Shown here piece by piece: positions 22,191 to 34,633 of a stretch of DNA of 64,000 bases; positions within the stretch are counted from its first letter, which is position 1; each line of letters opens with the position of its first letter. The position numbers and the translations under genes are program-made. The stretch spans positions 1,426,001 to 1,490,000 of the forward strand of contig VJWN01000003.1 of assembly GCA_007644065.1 (NCBI GenBank), written 5' to 3'. This stretch comes from Margaritispora aquatica (Eukaryota; Ascomycota; Leotiomycetes; Helotiales; Discinellaceae). The notes beneath the pieces are model-generated. The model had not been told where the DNA came from. It was given only the letters and a program-made list of their open reading frames with translations, and did not search any database.

Positions 22191-23313
22191 TTATGTTCGA
22201 TTTTTCCTCACAACCTTGATACCACTACCACTAGCCGGCATATTATTCGCCATCTCCTCCAGGCCGTCACTATCATCATCATACTCGACAAAGTCAGGAT
22301 CTTTTGGCTTCTCGGCCTCGTCTCGAGCTTTGGCTTGCGCCGCCCATTCCATCCTGTCCTTTTCGTCGTACTCGTCCTTGGCATCTAACCACCGTTCCTG
22401 GACATCCTTCACATCCATGGTCGTCACGCCTTCGCGCATCGCGACCTGCCATATGGTATCATTTGCGCCTTCTGCGCCACCGAATGCATAACCTCCTGCT
22501 CGATCAATGACTTGCAGCAGATGCATCATACTCCGCTTGTCCTCGACTGCCAATGTTTCGAAGCCTACCAACCCAAAACTTTCAACTAGTTCCACGATAG
22601 CTGTATTCAATCCCTCGAATTTCGATCCGCGCATTGTGGAGGATTCTTGCTCGAGATGTGGAAGGAGGTATGACAAGTCTTGGACTTCAGTGTAGAAGTC
22701 TAGGTTGAAAGGTAGAGGCGAATAGGTGGAGAGTTTGTCAATCTTGGTGAGGACGTTCAGGTGTGGCAGATCCATCTGCAGCATAGCTCGCAGAGACAGA
22801 ATAAGATTGGAGATGTATAGCGAAGGCAAAGTCAGGCAGTATGAGTCGGATAGGTGCAGCACTACAAGCTTCAAACCTTGTCAGCACAAGACTGATTCTT
22901 CAAAATGTAGAATAGAAACCCACTCTATAGCCTAGCTTCTGCAATTTGAAGAATATATTCCGTAAACTCGAGTGATGTGTATAGAGCTCTACTTGTCCCG
23001 GACAATCGAACAGCACGTAGTCTTCTCCAAGCTCGCTCAGCCCTTGCTCCAGCCATTCCATATTGTGTTCCAGCTCCTCCAGGGCATATAAAACTGCACC
23101 ATTAGGGCCAAGGTCGTCTTCTTCCATGATCTCCTCGAGCTTCACTAATGATCGGACATCAATGGCGCATGGGTAGCTAGTGGATTCGTTGGCTGGGTCG
23201 AGGTTGACGATTGAGCATTTGCGTCCGATCGCAGACATGAACTGTTGCATTCCATTGCAGTAGGTACTCTTGCCTGCACCAGGACTCCCTAATACTAGCT
23301 GCGCGAAAGGCAT
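22191..23313 (-). CDS. GPN2: GPN-loop GTPase 2
   Basis: Exons 23313..22924 and 22868..22191 (355 aa); the 55-bp intron is GTGGGT...TGAAG. The P-loop is GSPGAGKST (residues 9-17), the family-defining Gly-Pro-Asn is at DDLGPNGAV (about 69-71), the G3 region is LFDCPGQVELYTH, and the guanine-specificity motif is LTKIDKL. The C-terminus is acidic. GPN-loop GTPases act in assembly and nuclear import of RNA polymerase II and III; the length and the LGYRLVVLHLSDSYCL block fit Gpn2 rather than Gpn1 or Gpn3. Confidence 0.93.
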
Positions 23314-23663
23314 GATGTTTGGAAACTCTCCTTTGAGCTCAAGATGTTGAGGTGAGGGGCAATGTGGGGTGACAAAACTGTTACTCTGAAGTCGTGAAAT
23401 GTATGTGTCGCACTATATAGAGTATTTAGATGTTAATAAGATACCTGCGGCTTCTACAAGCAGCGAAACAATATAGGAGTTATGTTAACTATAAACGAGA
23501 AGGTTTAAGAATCAAAAACTCGCGAGGATTTCGAAATTCACATCTATGTAATTCAGGCATATAAAGGCGGTCAGGTGCGGCAATTCTCATCAGTAAAATC
23601 CACAGATCAACAACAACATTCCCCCCAGATTCCCATACTACTTGCACGGTAACTTCTGACAAT
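23314..23663. promoter_or_regulatory. Divergent promoter GPN2 / BUB3
   Basis: 350 bp between divergent start codons, with AT-rich stretches around 23400-23560. No individual site was assigned. Confidence 0.5.
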
Positions 23664-24872
23664 ATGGCACCAGGTATGTAGAGACGATGCTAATCCGCCG
23701 AATCATCTTGGCATGAGCTGAAGCTAACGAGGGACAATGCAGCTATCCAATTCGAAATCTCCTCCCCTCCCACCGACGCGGTCTCTGCGCTCAAATTCGC
23801 GCCAAACACACCATCGAGGTTGCTGGTAGCTTCTTGGGATAAGCATGTTTACTTGTATGATACATCAGATCAAGATGCGGGCGGCAAGCTGATCGAGAAG
23901 TACGAGCATCGAGCGCCTGTGCTCGACGTATGCTTTGGAGCCGACGACAATGAGGCATTCACGGCGGGGGCAGACTGGCAGGTGAAGAGGTATGTTTGCA
24001 TTGCTCGCTCTGGGGCAAAGTACTGACAGAGTGTAGGTTGAATTTGGAAACTGGTGAACAGACAGTACTGAGCGTACATGGAGCCCCTGTGAAGTCTGTA
24101 GTATACAGCAAAGACCATTGTATGAATCCCTTCAAGCCAAGCTATGTTCTTGCTAATAATTCTTCCAGCCCTACTGATCTCTGCATCCTGGGACTCAACT
24201 TTACATTTCCACGACCTAATTAACCCCGGAAAGGAAGCAACAAGTATCACCCTCCCAGCAAAGCCACACTCCCTCTCCATCACGGCCTCCAAGCTTGTGG
24301 TAGCCATGTCCTCACGATTAGTCTACATTTACCAACTCGATTCCACGAACGAGTTGATTTCGCAATCAAACGGCTCTGCTATGCCATGGCAGCAACGGGA
24401 GTCGTCGCTGAAATTCATGACGAGAGCTGTAGCATGCATGCCAAATGATGCTGGGTATGCTACTAGCAGCATTGAAGGACGAGTAGCAGTGGAGTGGTTT
24501 GACCCTAGCCCTGAATCACAAGCACGGAAATACGCTTTCAAATGTCATAGGCAGACAGCAGAGGATGGAACCGATGTTGTCTACCCGGTCAATAGCTTAG
24601 CTTTCCATCCAGTTCACGGCTCGTTCGCATCTGGAGGAGGTGATGGTGTGGTTGCGCTATGGGATGCTGTCGCCAAGAGGAGAATCCGACAGTATCCTAA
24701 ATATTCAGAGAGTGTCGCGGCACTGGCATTCTCGTGCGATGGAAAATATCTAGCTGTCGGTGTGTGTCCTGGATTCGAGACTGGTCAAGAAGAGTACACT
24801 GGGGAAGGTGCAACACATGTCTTTATCCGGGAGCTAGGAGAGACAGAGGCAAAGGGCAAGGCGCCCAAGTAG
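23664..24872 (+). CDS. BUB3: Spindle checkpoint WD40 protein Bub3
   Basis: Exons 23664..23673, 23743..23989, 24037..24119 and 24169..24872 (347 aa). The first exon is only 10 nt (ATGGCACCAG) and joins in frame to AIQFEISSPPTDAVSALKF, matching the usual Bub3 N-terminus. WD-type repeats follow: LLVASWDKHVYLYD, ISASWDSTLHFHD, and VNSLAFHPVHGSFASGGGDGVVALWD with the next blade LAFSCDGKYLAVGV. Bub3 binds GLEBS motifs of Bub1 and Mad3/BubR1 and brings them to kinetochores. All three introns are short (47-69 bp). Confidence 0.93.
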
Positions 24873-25320
24873 TCAGTTTCTGGTAGATGGTATGTTTGAT
24901 TTGGCTTGTCTTTAGCAAGGCGTTTTGGTCATGAAAATGGAATTTGTCCTTTGCATAATCTCGCTTCTAGTACTTGACGGCTTTGCCTGATTGATCTCTC
25001 ACAAGTTCGTGCAGCGAAGTCATATCTTTTATAGCAATGCTGTCTTAATCTGTATTTTTGCTGAAATACTGCACTGTGTCCAAAAAAAATCTCTCGTAGC
25101 TCACATTCAGCGTATCGTGGACATCAGACACCACGAACTCCCAAGCATATCCACCGATTTGATATACTGAACTCATTTCCACCTCTTTCTTGCGCCATTT
25201 CCCAAACCTTCTCTCACAAACCAAAATTTTTCTAAAACACCCAACGCCCTCAAAGCTCATCGGGATCGGAGGGGTTGATATCGGAGGCTGCGATGGGACG
25301 CTCATGAGTTTTGACGATGA
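24873..25320. other. Intergenic, about 450 bp
   Basis: 3' flank of BUB3. Several overlapping short frames are open on both strands, but none can be assigned. Confidence 0.4.
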
Positions 25321-26160
25321 ATGGGGACTTACCTTATCGTGCGATACCATATGGCTGAATGGGAGGATGATGGAGTGGAGTTCTATGCCATGGTGAGCAT
25401 CACGTGCCCCCTTGTAAATCCTCGCTAATGAAATGCAGGTCAAAGGAGAAGTCCCAGGGTTGAAGATAGATGAGAAGCTGGATCTTGACATCTCGATGGG
25501 CTCAACCGAGGAAATCCCATTAGCGATCGAGACTTTTGTCCTTGATAAGGTCAAGCAATTTTTGATTGACGACATTGCCATGTCTGTAGAGCACGCATTT
25601 GAAAATGTCAAGAAGGTTTGTGTCCATCACCGTCAGCATGCCAGAACTTTTTTACTGGATCATAGGGTGTCGAAGATGCAGTACACACGCTCAGAGAAGA
25701 CTTCAATCTCGCCTCCCACGAAATCATGAACATTCCCTCCGAAGCAAGTCACGGAAGTTTCGCCTTTCCCCTCCACACCCTACACGAATCGGAGCACCAC
25801 CAACAATCCACCCAGCTGCACCATCGACGGACTCATCACCATCCTCTACGACTTCGGGCGCGACTTCTCGACCATCGCATCCTTACTCAGCTCAACAAAA
25901 GAGGTCTCATCAGGGGACGTAATATCTGCGCTCTCCTCCGCAGGCGTGACGATAGAGCACGCAGTGGACCACGTGCTGGGTTCCGCGGCCGCAGAGCTCT
26001 CATCGGATTTAATAAGGTCAGGACGTTCGCGCTAAATGCTGTTGAGACGATTGAGAATTTCGTGACTGAGGATCTGAAGAATTCCGTGGAGAATACAGTC
26101 AGTGAGGCGGGGAGGGTATTATCACGATTGTTAGTGAGATGCATTGTTCAGTTTATGTAA
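25321..26160 (+). pseudogene. Possible frameshifted gene of unknown function
   Basis: Coding-like sequence appears on the plus strand in pieces. The first piece (25321-25392) encodes AEWEDDGVEFYAM and joins through a clean 46-bp intron (25393-25438, branch GCTAAT) to an acidic helical piece (25439-25615; DEKLDLDISMGSTEEIPLAI). Another intron could lead either to GVEDAVHTLREDFN (from 25666) or, in a different frame, to 25745 onward. The piece DGLITILYDFGRDFST ... EHAVDHVLGSAAAEL (to about 26020) and the last piece (NAVETIENFVTEDLKNSVE, to 26160) lie in different frames without splice signals between them. I infer a gene broken by frameshifts, or one whose structure I cannot resolve. A 188-aa frame on the opposite strand (25045-25611) is the alternative. 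Confidence 0.3.
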
Positions 26161-26758
26161 ATTGATTTGAGATGCGGATGGCTATTGATGTTTGGGTGAT
26201 TTCATGTACTCTGGATGTTTCTTCTTGTAGTTTTGAATGGTTGAAATACTAGATGTTGTCTTCGATTATTCAATCACAGTACATTTTAGGTTATGTTTTG
26301 CTAATGCCTCCATTCTGTGCAACACAATCAGAGAACTGTTAGTTAGCTGCCTAGCCATGATGTTATTATTAACAAAAGCTTTGTCTAGCAGTAGGTAGGT
26401 GTGAACTATATGAGAATAAAATCTGGCCTCTCGCTTATCTGGAATGGGATGATCATGTGAAGTGATTACATACACGTTTCCTCGCTTTTACTTCTGTCGC
26501 CATTATTTTTATATGGACTAGCTTTATTCTATCTTATCATGCTAAGCATATTGCAAGATCTTGATGATATCCCTGCCAAAAACCATACACCTGAATATTT
26601 CCTGCTTCCAAAATCATGAACTTGTAGTGGAAAACATGGTTCTACCTAAGACTCCAGTATTTCGGCTTGTGTCCACAACCCCATATCACATCATCTTAAT
26701 GCTTTCTTATCTTGTAGCAACTCCTCTCAAGCATCTTTACTGTATCATATATCACTTT
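26161..26758. other. Convergent intergenic, about 600 bp
   Basis: AT-rich sequence between the possible broken gene (+) and the large disordered protein (-). No gene was seen. Confidence 0.5.
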
Positions 26759-29700
26759 TCAGTGCACTTTAGGTGCAATTTTCAGTAGCGAAGGTATCCT
26801 AAGGCGTTGTGTAGAAAGGCGAGGAGTTCCTGACATAGTACCTAGATTTCGGCTCGCTTTTCTCGTAATAGATCTTAGACTCTGCTGGCTACTCTGATTG
26901 TTTTGCTTTGAAGTATTACGATATAAACCTAGCTGCCTAGGCCGGGCTGAGGTTGTCGGCGTGGAAGAAAATGTAGCTTCGGAGTAATCCGGCGGAGGCA
27001 TAATTTCTCCCTGATTATGCTGATGCAATTGAGAGTGTGAAATATAGGCTGGCGAGGATTTGGTCCGTGATCTTGAGAGCGTAACTCTTTTTAGAGAATT
27101 TTGGCTCAGCATTTTCCTGGCAGATATAAGGTAGTCCTCATGTGGAAAAGCAAAATCTTGTGTCGCAGGCTCCCCATGCGAAATAAACTCTGTTAGAAGC
27201 TGCAAAGGATGTAGAGCCTGGAAGTTGTTCGTAGCTGATGGGCTAGCATAAGACGATGATTGCTGACTTGGTATATATTCCTCTTGTGATTCCTTCGATG
27301 TTGAAGAACTGAAATGATGTGGTGATTCATTTTTAACACTCTCTTGGGCTAGAACAAGTTCTCTCGATGAGCCGGATTTCAACGAGCGTAGTGGCACCAC
27401 AGAACGACTTCTCAATACTTTTGTACGATGACCAAGTGCCCTTGTCTGCGTCGAGCGGGGTGTTGGACTACTGAAATTATCCATGATATCATCCCCATTC
27501 TCAAAAGACATGTCCACCACTGCTGGTATCTGTGGTTTCCAGAACGAGTGGCTATCTATGTAGCTGTTTTGACGCTCATGTTCAACATGAGAGGGACCAA
27601 GCGACGGAAACCTTGGCGCAAAGGAAACATGCCTTCGACCAAATGGCACAACTTGCTGCGGACTGAAGAAAGAAGAGCTAGTAATGGTGACATTCCGCAA
27701 GGAAGTAACTGGAATGCTCGCAACTTTTGACGTAACCGAGGTTTCTTCATCTATACTTTGAGAATATTGACTTTTCATTGAAGCTGTTTCCTTTCTTGGC
27801 GTGACTCGTTGCTGTTGTGTGGATGCAAGATCTTGAACTTCTCGAGCCAGCTGAGTATGATTGACATCTTGCGGACTCTCCTGCGAATCTAATTTCTCCT
27901 CGTTATCCACGAAAGAGGCGTCTTCGTCATCTGAAGTTGTGATCTGGGTATTCGGGTTTCCTTGAGCATATTGGTGCTGATACACGGTTGCTACTTGATT
28001 CCTTTGAGTTGGCTCGACTTCGTCCCCTGATGGGACGGTGTGATGAGATGAAGTCGGCTGCATAGCTTTTTCTCCATGGTGGGTAGCGGTGACGTTTCCA
28101 GCTCCTGCAGGGCTTTGATTTCTCTGGGTCCCCTCAAGCACATCATCGCCGAAATTCTTTTGACTTGCTTGATTTGAGTTCGTATCAGCGTCTTCGAATC
28201 CAAGATCTGTCATTTTGACTGGAAATGCTGCTTGAAATTGTGATGGGTTGTCATCATGATTGACAGGTATCTTTGTGGGCTGATAATTATGATCTGCAAC
28301 ATGCTCGTCGGATTCAGACGTCACTTCCTGTCCCTCCTCCTCCTCCTCCTCTTCCTCTTCCTCGTCACTTCTCTTTTGACTGCCTTCTGAATTTGAAGGA
28401 CTGCGATTACTTTCCTCGCTAATCCCGTCATCATTTTCATTTTCCATGTCACTCTCACTATCGGTGTCATCATCACTATCTTTTTGTCTTCTTGTCACAG
28501 AAACCATCGACAGCTCTTGATGAATCCGAATGTCGTCCTTCTTTGCCTTTAGACTTTTTTTCACAACTGAGGGGATCTCTCTGAATTTTGTAGAATTGTA
28601 TCTATCGATAGCGCACGCTGCGTGGGTGCTAAATCTGCATCTGGATCATTCCCATAGTCATTGGTTGGACTGATTTTCACAACCCATTCATTGCGATGTC
28701 CGTCTCGTTTTCGAGCGAGAGAAGACACTTTACTGACAGGAGTATGCGGCATGTTGCTTGGGCTCATCATTTGTCTGGGAGTTTGTACAGGTAGCCTCTG
28801 CGACGATTGTCTGAGACTACGATCTGGAACGACACCTACATGATTTTCGTGTGCTGTTACAGTTTCAGTTTCCAATTCTTGGACTGCCTTCGCCTCTGCT
28901 GACATCTCCTCGCCTTCGGGTTCTTCTTGCTCCCAGTTTACGGTTATCACGCCGTGCTCAATTTCGGCATGGAGTTGATCAAATTCGGGCTGTGGTCCAG
29001 AAACCTCTTCGACATCACGTTCTCGACGTTTTTTCTTTGCCAACCGATGGTGAGCTTGATTATCACGATCTCTTTCATCACTCGAACACGGCTTTTCTGC
29101 CACAATTGTCAATTTGGGCATGCGAATCACAAATTTATCAAATGCTTCTTTGCGTCGGCTCGCCTTTTTGACAGGCATATATCGCTTGGTTGGCTGCGCC
29201 TCATCACCTTCGAAGCCGTCGTTATATGATGGGCTTCTACCGACACTGTCGTTCTTATATGCCTTTGGAATTCTAAAATGTGATATTTCTATATGACTGA
29301 ATCCATTTCGTGAGGGAAAATTAAGCTTCACGTTGAACATCTTTTTAGGTCGCGTATTGTCATCTTCCCGCGATATAGGGTCATCGGAAAGTTCTACGGG
29401 GTTATATACTTGTTGCGATTAGTCACGGCAAGTATGGCTCTGACATGTACTCACCTTCAACATCAGCAACAGTTGCCATCTTCTCCGAGCTTGTGACCAA
29501 CTCATCCACTGGCAATCGTTGAGGTCTCTTCTTGCCCTTCTTACATCTCTCGGATCTGTTGCTATGCTTAACTGCTGCTTGGTAAAGAATCTTAGATGTG
29601 TCATTATCTTTAGCACCTTTGCCATTCTTTCGGACCAACCGCCTTCTCTTTGCTAATTGCACAAGAAGTTCACCGTCGTCGCCATCATCATCATCAGGAC

Positions 29701-30823
29701 TTGATTCGGAACCTTCAGTGTGGCGAGCTGGCTTCGAAGAAACTTGTTTGCGTTTTTTTGGTCGGGTTGCTGGTTTCAAGAGCTGACTTTTATCTTTGCC
29801 CAGATCGAGTATCTCAACATCGAGATCATCAAATTCTCTGCAAACTTGACCTTAGTAAAGTATAGCAAGAAACTGATGAAATGGTTGGTGGATTCTAACT
29901 CACTTTACAGGTGCAACATGTTTGGAGCTTTCTCCATTCTCAGTAGCCGCTTGTCCAGGGTGATTCTCGATCTCGCTTGCTGGTTGCTGTGATCTTGCTA
30001 GTGCATATTGAGTTCGCGAATCATTGAATCGTATTTCATCTTGTTTAGATCTCGTTTTTTGGCTCAATACGGACTCCTGCTGTGGCCTATTACTGCTATG
30101 TTCTAAGTTTAAAAAATCCTTTACCAATGGGCCTGTGTTCATTATCAGCTTCACTTGTGATTGCCTCTCTGACACAAGCCGTTCCAGCAGGCTCAAGCTC
30201 TCTTGACTTGTCTCTTCATCGGCAATTGGACTACTCGCTCTCTGTGCCGAGATGTTTGCCCGAGCAATGCTTTCTTGTGACTGTTCCGACTCGTCATCAT
30301 GGCTCAATGGTTCTTCCTCTCGTGGTTGCAGGACTGGAACTGGTACCTCTACTAAGTCGTCAATTTCCAGACGATTTAGAAGAGCAATAGGCGTCAAAGT
30401 AGGCGTTTGCTTTCCATACACTCTGACAGGAGTCTTCACGTTAGCTTTTGAACTACCTGCTTTCGAGACACGGTATTGCTGATTGACTGCTGGCAGAGCA
30501 GCAGGATGGAAGCTATGCTTTGCAGAAGCACTCCCTCTAGTATCCGCAGCATCTGTTGTAATTTGTGGCTGTAGTCCTTCATTTTCGGAACCCTCACTGA
30601 GCTGGGGATGAGCTCCTATATCTTCAATGTCAACCTGTTCTGCTGGGCTCGGCACAATACGCGAGGCAAGCCTGGCTCGATGACCAGTTCCACTTGCATG
30701 TCCCTTGGAAATGGTGGATGGACGCCTCGAGTTAGGAGTCTGGATATTTGCTCGCGCGATAGCTCTTGGATTGATTCCAAGAAGACCCAGCCAACTAGGG
30801 TATTCCCCATTGTCTTGTGCCAT
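26759..30823 (-). CDS. Large disordered protein, probably nuclear
   Basis: Exons 30823..29904, 29837..29455, 29393..28617 and 28566..26759 (1295 aa). The last intron (28567..28616, 50 bp, GTGCGC...CTCAG) has a weak donor but restores the frame exactly; without it the two big frames are offset. I do not recognise the protein. It begins MAQDNGEYPSWLGLLGINPR. It has several basic clusters that look like nuclear localisation signals (RPKKRKQ, AKRRRLVRK, KKGKKRPQR, AKKKRRERD), acidic runs including a poly-Glu/Asp tract around nt 28330-28370, and many Ser/Thr-Pro and Ser-Gln sites, as in phosphorylated chromatin proteins. One block (FNVKLNFPSRNGFSHIEISHF) is less disordered. No enzymatic domain is visible. 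It lies just downstream of BQT4 on the same strand. Confidence 0.7.
28330..28368 (+). repeat. CTC/TTC trinucleotide tract
   Basis: A run of CTC and TTC triplets which, on the coding minus strand, encodes a Glu-rich stretch of the large disordered protein. Confidence 0.7.
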
Positions 30824-31375
30824 GACACAAGACTCAACTCAGACCAGGTGAAAGTTGCACTAGAAATTGCACACGGAACAAGAAGTCGTCTATTGAAATG
30901 ATGAAAAGTCCGGGAAGGAGATGAGATATATGTAGGTAGATAGGTAAGGAAGTATGCGTAGACTTCTGGTAGGTTCACAGATGGCTTTCAAATGCAGCAA
31001 TTTCTGGCAAGAAGCACCCGCTCGTTGAGGAAAGAGAACTCATCCGGTCACATGACTTACTTCGTCCTCCTTTTCCAGCGATCTCTCTAAACCCAATCCA
31101 ACGGCCGTATTTACTTGTATATCATTGATTAGAAAAACATATGCATATCAAACATCGCCCGTTAAAGGGATCCCATCATCCCGTCGCTCTACAAGTGATT
31201 CAACCCATCCAAGCCCAGTACCGTCTGCAACTTGTGTTGTAATCTTCCGCACTTAGGGTATCCAGCGGTTTGGCCTTCACCTAGCAAGATATAATGTTGT
31301 ATGTAAATCCGAATCCATCGAACGCCGGAAAATTACAGACCCTTATAACCACAAGAGAAATTTTATGTAAGAATA
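30824..31375. other. Intergenic, about 550 bp
   Basis: Promoter of the 1295-aa protein and 3' flank of BQT4; both genes point to the left. Nothing else was seen. Confidence 0.55.
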
Positions 31376-32760
31376 TCACAACACGCTGAATGCGTATTGG
31401 ACGGCAGCACTAGTAAGAGGTCAGTAACTGATCAAACAAAAAATTTGCATAACGTACCCGATCACCAAAGTGGCACTGATACCAAACAAAGCTCGGTTCT
31501 TGATCTTCTCTTTTCTCAAGTCGGTCTCGATTTTAACCTTCTTAGCAGGTGCTGACATGGAAGATTCCGCCGCCTCTGCCTCGTCATCCTCAGTCTCCTC
31601 TGCTTTCCGCTTCAACTTCTTAGGCTGTGATACTACAGCACTGCTTGAGCCCGCAACAGCAGCTTCAACCATCTCCTTCGCCTTCGCAATCATGGCTTCT
31701 GTATCCTCTGGAAGAGGGAGCTCTGGTGATCCGGCTGGCATCTCAACTTCAACGTGAGTATGAGTAGTCTCAGTGTCACCATTGACGATAACCTCGGTAT
31801 CCACGTTTACGCGAACAACAGCCTCCTCTTTCGCTTCCTCTTCCTCTCCCGCTACCTCTTTGATCTCCTCGGTGCTTTCTCCTTTAGCCTCTTCCTTGTC
31901 TTCAGCTGGAGTCACATCCATTGCAGTTTCAGTCTCTGCCAATTGGCTAGTCAAAGCTTCCTTGATCTGGCTTGAGTTGACTGGTGTTTGAACTTGCGCA
32001 GGCGGCTCTGGGGTTTCTGACAGAACCGATTCGGCCCTTGCTGCGTTTCTACGCGCCCGTGCGGTACCCGCGATCTTTCTAGGAGTAGCGATCTTGCTGG
32101 GCGAAGCCGACCTCCGTGGACGACCACGACTAGGGGTTGGTGGTGGCAGAGTGTTTTCCGCCAACACGAACTTGGGCGGAGGAGAGATTGTCTTTGGTGT
32201 GGCATCCTTCGCCTGGTTTGTCTCGATGGGAGTATTATCCAAAAGTGCCTTAATCCAAGGCAAAATCTGATACTCTTCTGCGAGCTCAAGCGCATGGTGT
32301 GGAGGTATCCAAACATTTCCGGCCGTCTCGTCCGAGCTCGTTGTTGCAAGACTTTTAATGTACTTGCGCTCGCTCTCCTCCTCTACTACCTCAGCATATG
32401 GGAAAGTTGCTTTGAACATCCCCGTCGCAGAGATATAGCCATCGTTGCTCCGGCGCATCAAGAAGTATGAGGCTGGCGATGGCCGGAAGATACCAGACAT
32501 GATGCCCTTTGGCAGAGGGGCTCGCAGATGCGCATAATCGAAGGTGCCCAGGTTTTTTGGCTTTGTAGAATTTGATGTTCCAACCTGTCCGGCTTTGACA
32601 GCAAGGTCAGTTTGTCCGAGTCTTCGGCGTGCAACGAGAACTTCATCTATTGGTTGTTAGGACGTGGCAGAAGACAGGCGCAATCGTTGCGCTTACATGA
32701 AGGAACCTCCTCAGTCATCAGAGGATTGAACTTCGGGGGGAGATGGCGATTGGGAGCCAT
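31376..32760 (-). CDS. BQT4: Bqt4-like telomere-nuclear envelope anchor
   Basis: Exons 32760..32697, 32646..31458 and 31409..31376 (428 aa). The last exon is only 34 nt and completes the C-terminal membrane helix. The N-terminal half is the KilA-N/APSES-like fold of Bqt4: LGTFDYAHLRAPLPKGIM, then GIFRPSPASYFLMRRSNDGYISATGMFKA and WIPPHHALELAEEYQI. A long acidic and Thr/Pro-rich linker follows, with AT-hook-like basic patches (SRGRPRRSASPSK). The tail RALFGISATLVIGAAVQYAFSVL is a single C-terminal transmembrane helix. In fission yeast Bqt4 sits in the inner nuclear membrane and tethers telomeres through Rap1, with Bqt3 protecting it. Reading straight through the last donor would give a different tail, so the splice matters. 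Confidence 0.88.
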
Positions 32761-34195
32761 TGTATATGCGAAATTTGATGATTGAGTTGATGAAGAGGAA
32801 GATTGAGTTTGTTTGTGATGTTGACACGGATGGCGCCGCAGAAGTAATTAAGATCTGATCGCGCTTGCTGAGACTTTCTAGTCAGTCAAACTCTTGGTGA
32901 CACGCGCTTTCACCTCGTCCGCGATGACTTTCAATACTCACAGGTTCGGAATCGCGTCTCGAGTGCTGAAGTGAAGATGCGCTTGCAGTTTGATTCGGTT
33001 CGGCCAGGCGCAAAGCTTAGTTCTCGAGACAACGGAATGATTGGGGTAAATCGATCCAAGCGGAGCTCGTCGGAACGGGATCCAAAGAGAGTGAACGAAC
33101 CCCGATAGATATTATAACACGTAAAGGTATAGTTTTATGGTCAACAACGACAACGACGTCGACGATGTGCAACCAAATGTCTCAAGGATGAAGGGGAGAA
33201 TATTGCGCTTGAAAATGCGTTATCCCTGAAGAGATTTGTTCTGACCTGGGGGCACTGGATGAGCTGGCCACGGGGTGCTTGGGAGGGGTGCTGGGGTAAT
33301 TACGGGAGAACGTCCAAATTGGGCGAGGAGCAGTGCGTTGTTCATTGGATATATTCTTGTGGCCACATGGAGGGGGCTTGGCAAGAGACATAGTATAATA
33401 TAGGTTAGGTTCATCTTCAGTAAGGAAATGTTGACAGAAATAATGTTATTTTTTTTCTTTATGTTGCTTCATAGAAGCGGCCTTCGATTTCATGCTCAGG
33501 TGATATTGGTAGCTACTGGTCTTCTCTTACACCGGTTTTCACTAAGAGAACACCTAGTTGTAGCGAATAAATTCATCGTATATAGATCGAATGAATCCAT
33601 CATATCTTCGTAATAGCATCAACAAGATCTTTTAATAATTTTTGCAAGATATGTTGCTCTGAGCTTCATAATCAACTTGTTTACCACACTCACAAGCGAG
33701 AAGCCTAGAGCCATACCCTGCTTTATCTAATATCCAGCAAGCATTCAAGTAGTAATAGGTCAAATTTTCCGAGGACCTAACCTCTTGGACGGATGGCATT
33801 ACAGATATGCCATCGACTTAATATTCTACCTCAAAACTAATTGATAGCCCGTTTTTGTTGGTTGGAGCTTGAATACGCATACATCGGACCACCGTCAGTG
33901 TCCGGAACGTTGAAATAGTTAGATTGGTACTGTACAATATGGTAGGCTTAACAATTCCACTGGAAAAGAAGTTTTACCTAGATCATGTAAAGTCTTGCCA
34001 AGGTATTTAATAACTAATATGTCTACTGCTTATTGACTATCGCAAGATGAACAGTATGAGAGTGTTTCTATCTGTTGGTCCCTTCTGTGCGGCGGCAACA
34101 TCTGCACATATCTGTGCTGCTTTACAGTCATTCAGCCTCACATCATCAACTATTGTATCTATATGGTATTTGCGGATTGTTGTTCTAGGTTGAAT
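32761..34195. other. Intergenic, about 1.4 kb
   Basis: BQT4 promoter and AT-rich sequence. Small frames at 33182-33613 have no support. No RNA gene was found. Confidence 0.5.
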
Positions 34196-34633
34196 TCATT
34201 GATAAAAAAGCCAGCAACGACGCACAACTGTTGGTAACGCTCCGCACCGTTGCAATAACAGTCCCACCAACGAGGGGATTACATAGCACAGATAGAGTGC
34301 TGAGCTTGGTGCAACTTGTGAATTGGAAGTAGATGAGCTGACCGAGATTGTGGACAGTGCGAATGGAATGGTAGCTATTCCAACAACACAGAGACTTGCC
34401 TGCGAAAATGAGATGATTACAATGCGAAGAACGTGAATAACATTCTGAATTCTAGATGCTATATCTGGTTGTGCTAAAGCAATGCGTGTGCTACTTCTAA
34501 CTCTACATGAATTGATTGATGTTGTAAGGCTGTAATAATTGATTTCCGAACGATACATAGCCATACTAGACAGAGCAGAGGTCACTACCACATAGCTACT
34601 ACTTAAAGAAGCCAAATATTTGCATGTAACGGC
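34196..34633 (-). other. Open frame after the TAG of the secreted protein
   Basis: The frame of the Ser/Thr-rich protein continues past its TAG for 145 codons. It starts in the same style (SLSSSYVVVTSALSSM) and ends with SVSSSTSNSQ followed by a hydrophobic stretch (ALYLCYVIPSLVGLLL), which could be a GPI-attachment tail. This may be a lost C-terminus or chance. Confidence 0.35.

Noticed and set aside
25045..25611. 188-aa minus-strand frame below the BUB3 gene
   Set aside because: It contains a good donor-like GTAAGT but no recognisable domain, and it overlaps a plus-strand segment with better coding look. Not decided, so not called.
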